A stretch of DNA of 14,144 nt, taken from NCBI GenBank assembly GCA_026785815.1, contig JAJAZH010000072.1:1-14144 (forward strand). The letters are read 5' to 3'. The notes below the pieces were generated by a model, which ran no database searches, had not been told where the DNA came from, and was given only the letters and a program-made list of their open reading frames with translations. This DNA comes from Ramlibacter sp. (GTDB lineage Bacteria > Pseudomonadota > Gammaproteobacteria > Burkholderiales > Burkholderiaceae_C). Shown one piece after another: positions 13,573 through 14,144 of this stretch; positions within the stretch are counted from its first letter, which is position 1; every line of letters starts with the position of its first letter. A program made the position numbers and the translations under genes.

Positions 13573-14144
13573 TCATTGCCTCTTGTTCTCGCCCCGCAAG
13601 CCATAGCGTGCCATCAGGGCAGCCTGGGCTCCATGGGCCTTGGGGTCGGACGCGCCCTTGACGCGCTTGTAGGTTCCGTCGGCCATCAGGTCCCAGGCAT
13701 CGCGCTCGTCGTGCAGGCAGGCCACCAGGCATTCGTCGACGATGCGCTGGCGCAAGCGCGGATCGTTCACCGGCCAGGCCAGTTCCACCCGCCGCAGCAT
13801 GTTGCGGTTCATCCAGTCGGCGCTGGACAGATAGAGCTGCTCCTCGCTGCCGCAGCGCAAGTAGAACAGGCGGGAATGCTCCAGGAAGCGCCCGACGATC
13901 GACCGGACCCGGATGTTGTCGGTGACGCCGGGAACGCGCGCCGGCAGCATGCACGCGCCGCGCACGATCAGGTCGATCCTGGCGCCATGGCGACCGGCGC
14001 GGACCAGCGCCAGCATCAGCGCCTCGTCGGTCAGCGCGTTCATCTTCAGCACCACCCGCGATTCGACGCCACGGGATGCCGCCTCGCCCAGCACATCGAG
14101 CTTCTCGATCAGCTTGCGGTGCAGCTGGAACGGCGCGATCAGCG
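13573..14144 (-). CDS. ppk: Polyphosphate kinase 1, C-terminal part (partial)
   Basis: The last 189 codons of Ppk1, which builds polyphosphate from ATP reversibly and is membrane-associated in E. coli. The visible C2 domain contains KMNALTDEALMLALVRAG, IDLIVRGACML and NIRVRSIVGRFLEHSRLFYL, all diagnostic. The His in FLEHSR likely corresponds to the second active-site histidine (His592 of E. coli Ppk). YLSSADWMNRNMLRRVE is another strong signature. The frame runs off the window at 14144, so the N-terminal domains and autophosphorylated histidine are not seen. The stop is at 13573-13575, followed 1 bp later by sixA. Confidence 0.96.
   Translation of the reverse strand, partial: LIAPFQLHRKLIEKLDVLGEAASRGVESRVVLKMNALTDEALMLALVRAGRHGARIDLIVRGACMLPARVPGVTDNIRVRSIVGRFLEHSRLFYLRCGSEEQLYLSSADWMNRNMLRRVELAWPVNDPRLRQRIVDECLVACLHDERDAWDLMADGTYKRVKGASDPKAHGAQAALMARYGLRGENKRQ

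Overview
The window is an ordinary chromosomal stretch of a high-GC betaproteobacterium, most likely order Burkholderiales. The grounds are the rho–rpmE pair with a zinc-free type B L31, the pstS-pstC-pstA-pstB-phoU-phoB-phoR order, ppx and ppk/sixA nearby, and a small Lys/Ala-rich ribbon-helix-helix-like protein of a type I recall from that order. Family or genus cannot be fixed by eye. No phage genes, transposase, CRISPR array, rRNA or tRNA is visible. I see no exotic system. The most interesting material is regulatory.

Left block (1-3797, + strand): the 3' end of rho, a GC-rich inverted-repeat cluster, rpmE (ribosomal protein L31 type B) with a good intrinsic terminator, then an ArnT-like GT-C membrane protein and a MATE transporter separated by 4 bp. 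The MATE gene ends inside the 3' end of phoR on the opposite strand (56 bp overlap).

Central block (3742-10360, - strand): a complete phosphate-starvation operon, transcribed pstS, pstC, pstA, pstB, phoU, phoB, phoR. It is very tight, with 4-bp start/stop overlaps at pstC/pstA and phoU/phoB and gaps of 7-34 bp elsewhere. It encodes the periplasmic phosphate-binding protein, the two permease subunits, the ATPase, the PhoU adaptor, the PhoB response regulator and the PhoR sensor kinase.

The 137-bp region between pstS and the next gene (10361-10497) holds two back-to-back Pho boxes. One points to pstS and the other to a gene on the + strand for a small fasciclin-domain (FAS1) lipoprotein. That lipoprotein is therefore a predicted member of the Pho regulon.

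Right block (10498-14144): the FAS1 lipoprotein, an exopolyphosphatase (ppx) whose -10 element lies so close to the ATG that the mRNA may be leaderless, and a basic-tailed ribbon-helix-helix-like protein. On the opposite strand are sixA (phosphohistidine phosphatase) and the C-terminal 189 codons of ppk (polyphosphate kinase), which runs off the window. The genes thus connect phosphate uptake, phosphate sensing and polyphosphate synthesis and breakdown.

No gene-free stretch exceeds 300 bp. The longest is 147-334, which carries the inverted repeats and the rpmE promoter.
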